This document shows positions 14,058 to 17,394 of a stretch of DNA of 17,394 bases, piece by piece; position 1 is the first letter of the stretch, and each line of letters starts with the position of its first letter. A program made the position numbers and the translations under genes. Source of the stretch: RGIG250 sp045616885 (GTDB lineage: Bacteria > Bacillota > Negativicutes > Selenomonadales > Selenomonadaceae); NCBI GenBank assembly GCA_045616885.1, contig JAZLHS010000062.1, forward strand, positions 1-17,394, in the 5' to 3' direction. The notes beneath the pieces are model-generated. The model saw nothing but the letters and a program-made list of their open reading frames with translations. It was not told the DNA's origin and made no database searches.

Positions 14058-16130
14058 GTGGCCAGAGAGTTTTCACTTGAAAAAACTCGTAATATCGGTA
14101 TCATGGCTCACATCGATGCCGGTAAGACGACCACCACTGAGCGTATCCTCTTCTACACCGGCAAGACCCACAAAATCGGTGAGGTTCATGAAGGTGCTGC
14201 TACCATGGACTGGATGGTTCAGGAGCAGGAGCGTGGTATCACCATTACCTCCGCTGCTACTACCTGCCATTGGAAAGGACATCGTATCAACATCATCGAC
14301 ACACCGGGCCACGTGGACTTCACTGTAGAAGTTGAGCGTTCCCTGCGTGTACTTGACGGTTCTGTTGCAGTTCTGACTGCACGCGGCGGCGTTGAGCCCC
14401 AGACTGAGACCGTTTGGCGCCAGGCTGAGAAGTACAGCGTTCCCCGTATGGCATACGTCAACAAGATGGATGCTACCGGCGCTGACTTCTTCAATGTTGT
14501 AAAGATGATGCGCGAGCGTCTTCATGCTAACCCGGTTCCCATCCAGATTCCTATCGGTGCTGAGGATACCTTCGTAGGTATCGTCGACCTGATTAAGATG
14601 GATGCCATCATCTATGAAGATGATCTGGGCAAGGTAAGCGCAGAGGGCGAGATTCCTGAGGATCTCAAGGAAATCGCTGAAGAGTGGCATGAGAAGATGC
14701 TTGAAGCCGTCGCCGAGTCCGACGACGAGCTGATGGAGAAATACCTCGGCGGTGAGGAAATCACCGAAGCTGAGATTAAGAAGGCAATCCGCAAGGCTAC
14801 CATCGCCTGCCAGATGTGCCCGGTCACCTGCGGTTCTTCCTACCGCAACAAAGGCGTACAGCCGATGCTGGACGCAGTTATCGACTACATGCCGGCTCCG
14901 ACCGATATCGCAGCTATCAAGGGTGTTGATCCGGATACCGGCGAAGAGGACAAGCGTCCGTCCAGCGACGAAGAGCCGTTCGCCGCTCTCGCATTCAAGA
15001 TTATGGCTGACCCCTATGTCGGCAAGCTCGCATTCTTCCGTGTATACTCCGGTACCCTGGAAGCAGGCTCCTATGTATACAACGCTACCAAGAAGCGTAA
15101 AGAGCGTATCGGCCGTATCCTCCAGATGCACGCTAACAACCGTCAGGAAATCGACAAGGTTTATGCCGGTGATATCGCTGCAGCTGTCGGCCTGAAGGAC
15201 ACCACCACTGGTGATACCCTCTGCATTGAGGACAAGCCGATTATCCTCGAGTCCATGGTATTCCCGGATCCGGTTATTTCCGTAGCCGTTGAGCCGAAGA
15301 CCACTGACGACCAGGAGAAGATGGGCGTTGCTCTCCAGCGTCTGGCTGAAGAAGATCCGACCTTCCGCGTCCACACCGATGCTGAAACCGGTCAGACCAT
15401 CATCAGCGGTATGGGTGAGCTCCACCTTCAGATTATCGTTGACCGTATGCTCCGCGAGTTCAAAGTTGACTGCGTAGTCGGCAACCCGCAGGTAGCATAT
15501 CGCGAGACCATCCGCAAGACTGTCGAGGCCGAAGGCAAGTTCGTCCGTCAGTCCGGTGGTCACGGTCAGTACGGTCACTGCTGGCTCAAGCTCGAGCCGC
15601 AGGAGCCGGGTGCAGGCTTCTCCTTTGAGAACAAGGTCGTCGGCGGTGCAATTCCTAAGGAATTCATCAACCCGATTGAAGCCGGTGTTAAGCAGGCTAT
15701 GGAGACCGGTGTTGTTGCCGGTTATCCGGTAGTAGACGTAAAGGTTACCGTTTACGACGGTTCCTTCCACGAAGTCGACTCCTCCGAAGCAGCATTCAAG
15801 ATTGCCGGTTCCATGGCATTCAAGGAAGGCGCTAAGAAGGCCGGCGCAGTTCTCCTCGAGCCCTATGTAAAGGTTGAGGTCACTGTTCCGGAAGAGTACA
15901 TGGGCGACGTAATCGGCGACATCAACAGCCGCCGCGGCCGCATCGAGAGCATGGAACCGCGCAACGGTGTCCAGGTCATCAACGGTTTCGTTCCCTTGGC
16001 TGAAATGTTCGGCTACTCCACTGACCTGCGTTCCAAGACTCAGGGTCGCGGCAACTACTCCATGGAAGTCGCCTACTACGACGAAGTTCCGAAGAACGTT
16101 GCTGACGAAATCGTTTCCAAGCGGGGCTAA
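14058..16130 (+). CDS. fusA: Translation elongation factor G
   Basis: This 690-residue GTPase drives translocation on the ribosome. G1 AHIDAGKT (17-24), switch I RGITITSA (59-66), G3 DTPGH (81-85) and G4 NKMD (135-138) are all canonical. Domain III to IV landmarks such as SGMGELHLQIIVDRM and GGHGQYGH, and the closing DLRSKTQGRGNYSM, are intact. The start is GTG, with AAGGAG eight bases upstream and a normal MAREFSLEKTRNIGI N-terminus. It follows rpsG by 30 bp and precedes tuf by 53 bp. Codon use favours C-ending codons, as in other highly expressed genes here. Confidence 0.98.
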   Translation: MAREFSLEKTRNIGIMAHIDAGKTTTTERILFYTGKTHKIGEVHEGAATMDWMVQEQERGITITSAATTCHWKGHRINIIDTPGHVDFTVEVERSLRVLDGSVAVLTARGGVEPQTETVWRQAEKYSVPRMAYVNKMDATGADFFNVVKMMRERLHANPVPIQIPIGAEDTFVGIVDLIKMDAIIYEDDLGKVSAEGEIPEDLKEIAEEWHEKMLEAVAESDDELMEKYLGGEEITEAEIKKAIRKATIACQMCPVTCGSSYRNKGVQPMLDAVIDYMPAPTDIAAIKGVDPDTGEEDKRPSSDEEPFAALAFKIMADPYVGKLAFFRVYSGTLEAGSYVYNATKKRKERIGRILQMHANNRQEIDKVYAGDIAAAVGLKDTTTGDTLCIEDKPIILESMVFPDPVISVAVEPKTTDDQEKMGVALQRLAEEDPTFRVHTDAETGQTIISGMGELHLQIIVDRMLREFKVDCVVGNPQVAYRETIRKTVEAEGKFVRQSGGHGQYGHCWLKLEPQEPGAGFSFENKVVGGAIPKEFINPIEAGVKQAMETGVVAGYPVVDVKVTVYDGSFHEVDSSEAAFKIAGSMAFKEGAKKAGAVLLEPYVKVEVTVPEEYMGDVIGDINSRRGRIESMEPRNGVQVINGFVPLAEMFGYSTDLRSKTQGRGNYSMEVAYYDEVPKNVADEIVSKRG

Positions 16131-16183
16131 TAACCTCATTCATATAAAAGTAAAGTAAATAGTATTAAGGAGGAAAAATCCAA

Positions 16184-17371
16184 ATGGCTAAACAGAAGTT
16201 TGAGCGTAACAGGCCGCACGTAAACATTGCCACCACCGGCCACGTTGACCACCGCAAAACCACCCTCACCGCCGCTATCACCAAGGTTCTCGCTGAAAAG
16301 GGCGGCGCTGATTTCATGGATTACAACATGATCGATAAGGCTCCGGAAGAGCGTGAGCGCGGCATCACCATCAACACCGCACACGTTGAGTATCAGACCG
16401 AAGCTCGCCACTATGCACACGTTGACTGCCCGGGCCATGCTGACTATGTAAAGAACATGATCACCGGTGCTGCTCAGATGGACGGCGCTATCCTCGTTGT
16501 TTCCGCTGCTGATGGCCCGATGCCCCAGACCCGTGAGCACATCCTGCTCGCTCGTCAGGTAGGCGTTCCTGCTATCGTAGTATTCCTCAACAAAGTCGAC
16601 ATGGTCGATGATGAAGAGCTCCTCGAGCTCGTAGAGATGGAAGTTCGCGACCTCCTCAGCGAGTACGAGTTCCCCGGCGATGAGATCCCTGTTGTTGCAG
16701 GCTCCGCTCTGAAGGCTCTCGAAGGCGACAAGGACTTCGCTGCTAAGATCGAAGAGCTCATGGCTCAGGTTGATGCTTACATCCCGACCCCGACCCGCGA
16801 CACCGATAAGCCGTTCCTGATGCCGGTCGAGGACGTTATGACCATCACCGGTCGTGGTACTGTTGCTACCGGCCGTGTAGAGCGTGGCGTTCTGAAGATG
16901 GGCGACGTTGTTGAAATCGTCGGCATGGAAGAGGAGCCCAAGTCCACCACCGTTACCGGTATCGAAATGTTCCGCAAGACCATGGACGAGTGCGTTGCCG
17001 GTGATAACGTTGGTACCCTCCTCCGCGGTATCGACCGTACTGAAATCCAGCGCGGCCAGGTTCTCGCAAAGCCGGGTTCCATTCATCCGCACACCAAGTT
17101 CAAGGCTCAGGTTTACGTACTGACCAAGGAAGAAGGCGGCCGTCACACCCCGTTCTTCACCAACTATCGTCCGCAGTTCTACTTCCGTACCACCGACGTT
17201 ACCGGCGTTATCCGTCTCCCGGAAGGCACCGAGATGGTTATGCCTGGCGATAACATCGAGATGGATGTTGAGCTCATTACCCCGATCGCTATCGAGAAGG
17301 GCCTCCGCTTCGCTATCCGCGAGGGTGGTCACACCGTTGGCGCAGGCCGCGTAATCGAGATTGCTGAGTAA
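16184..17371 (+). CDS. tuf: Translation elongation factor Tu, with an unusual P-loop
   Basis: This 395-residue EF-Tu would deliver aminoacyl-tRNA to the ribosome. Switch I ERERGITINTAHVEY, G3 DCPGH (81-85, His85), G4 NKVD (136-139), G5 GSAL (173-176) and the beta-barrel domains are intact and of normal length. The N-terminus is not: the G1 loop reads GHVDHRKTT (19-27), with Arg24 in place of the invariant Gly. Nearby Asn9, Arg10, Ala16 and Thr18 replace the usual Thr, Lys, Gly and Ile. Each is explained by one base change. As written this would be expected to damage GTP binding. AAGGAGG lies ten bases before the ATG. No terminator is visible in the 23 bp remaining after the stop. Confidence 0.95.
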   Translation: MAKQKFERNRPHVNIATTGHVDHRKTTLTAAITKVLAEKGGADFMDYNMIDKAPEERERGITINTAHVEYQTEARHYAHVDCPGHADYVKNMITGAAQMDGAILVVSAADGPMPQTREHILLARQVGVPAIVVFLNKVDMVDDEELLELVEMEVRDLLSEYEFPGDEIPVVAGSALKALEGDKDFAAKIEELMAQVDAYIPTPTRDTDKPFLMPVEDVMTITGRGTVATGRVERGVLKMGDVVEIVGMEEEPKSTTVTGIEMFRKTMDECVAGDNVGTLLRGIDRTEIQRGQVLAKPGSIHPHTKFKAQVYVLTKEEGGRHTPFFTNYRPQFYFRTTDVTGVIRLPEGTEMVMPGDNIEMDVELITPIAIEKGLRFAIREGGHTVGAGRVIEIAE

Positions 17372-17394
17372 TTCCCATAAGGTTTTAATGTATA

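Noticed and set aside
14073..16139. 688-codon open frame antisense to the whole of fusA
   Set aside because: It mirrors a highly biased, conserved gene; its translation shows no family motif and fusA is certain. Codon bias on the sense strand removes stops on this frame.
16136..17332. 398-codon open frame antisense to tuf
   Set aside because: Same cause as the fusA antisense frame; no promoter, ribosome site or recognisable protein.

Overview
The window holds two well-defined gene blocks separated by a secreted lipase-like gene, plus the end of another gene on the left. The organism is most likely a diderm Firmicute of the Negativicutes (Selenomonas-like). Three things point there: an L7Ae-type gene sits directly before rpsL-rpsG-fusA-tuf (a Firmicutes arrangement), a Tad system carries an outer-membrane secretin (needs an outer membrane), and purine-rich Shine-Dalgarno sites are strong throughout. 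This placement is inference, not a database result.

Left edge (1-1367). The 3' part of a plus-strand gene, probably a pilus-associated surface protein with a PilX/DUF7305-like C-terminal repeat, converges on a minus-strand DUF192 gene. Their ends overlap by 35 bp. A strong plus-strand intrinsic terminator lies inside the DUF192 coding sequence.

Tad locus (996-10771). Reading on the minus strand from 9912 leftwards: cpaB/rcpC, cpaC/rcpA secretin, a MinD-like ATPase with a degenerate Walker A, a receiver-MinD fusion (tadZ/cpaE), tadB, flp pilin, tadE-like pseudopilin, tadA ATPase, tadC, DUF192. The prepilin peptidase gene tadV is divergent on the plus strand and shares a 190-bp AT-rich promoter region with cpaB. 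Together these encode peptidase, pilin, inner-membrane platform, motor ATPase, localisation ATPases and outer-membrane channel of a Flp pilus. A perfect 13-bp hairpin with a U-tract directly after flp probably sets the pilin to downstream-gene expression ratio. A tandem 9-bp repeat straddles the secretin stop codon.

Middle (10772-12778). A terminator follows tadV. Then comes a minus-strand gene for an exported class-3-lipase-like protein whose nucleophile elbow is rearranged. Upstream of it is a 480-bp AT-rich intergenic region with a dyad over the lipase promoter, a phased direct repeat, another dyad and the promoter of the translation operon.

Right block (12698-17394). A near-consensus extended -10 promoter drives rplGB (L7Ae/YbxF-like), rpsL, rpsG, fusA and tuf. 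An intrinsic terminator-like hairpin sits between rplGB and rpsL. The tuf reading frame is full length but its GTP-binding P-loop reads DHRKT where the family has DHGKT, among five clustered changes. This is the most surprising single observation, and it may be either biology or sequence error.

No tRNA, rRNA, CRISPR array, transposon or prophage gene was seen. I did not find a convincing wholly new system. The best leads are the EF-Tu P-loop, the altered lipase elbow, the paired Tad ATPases and the cis-regulatory hairpins.
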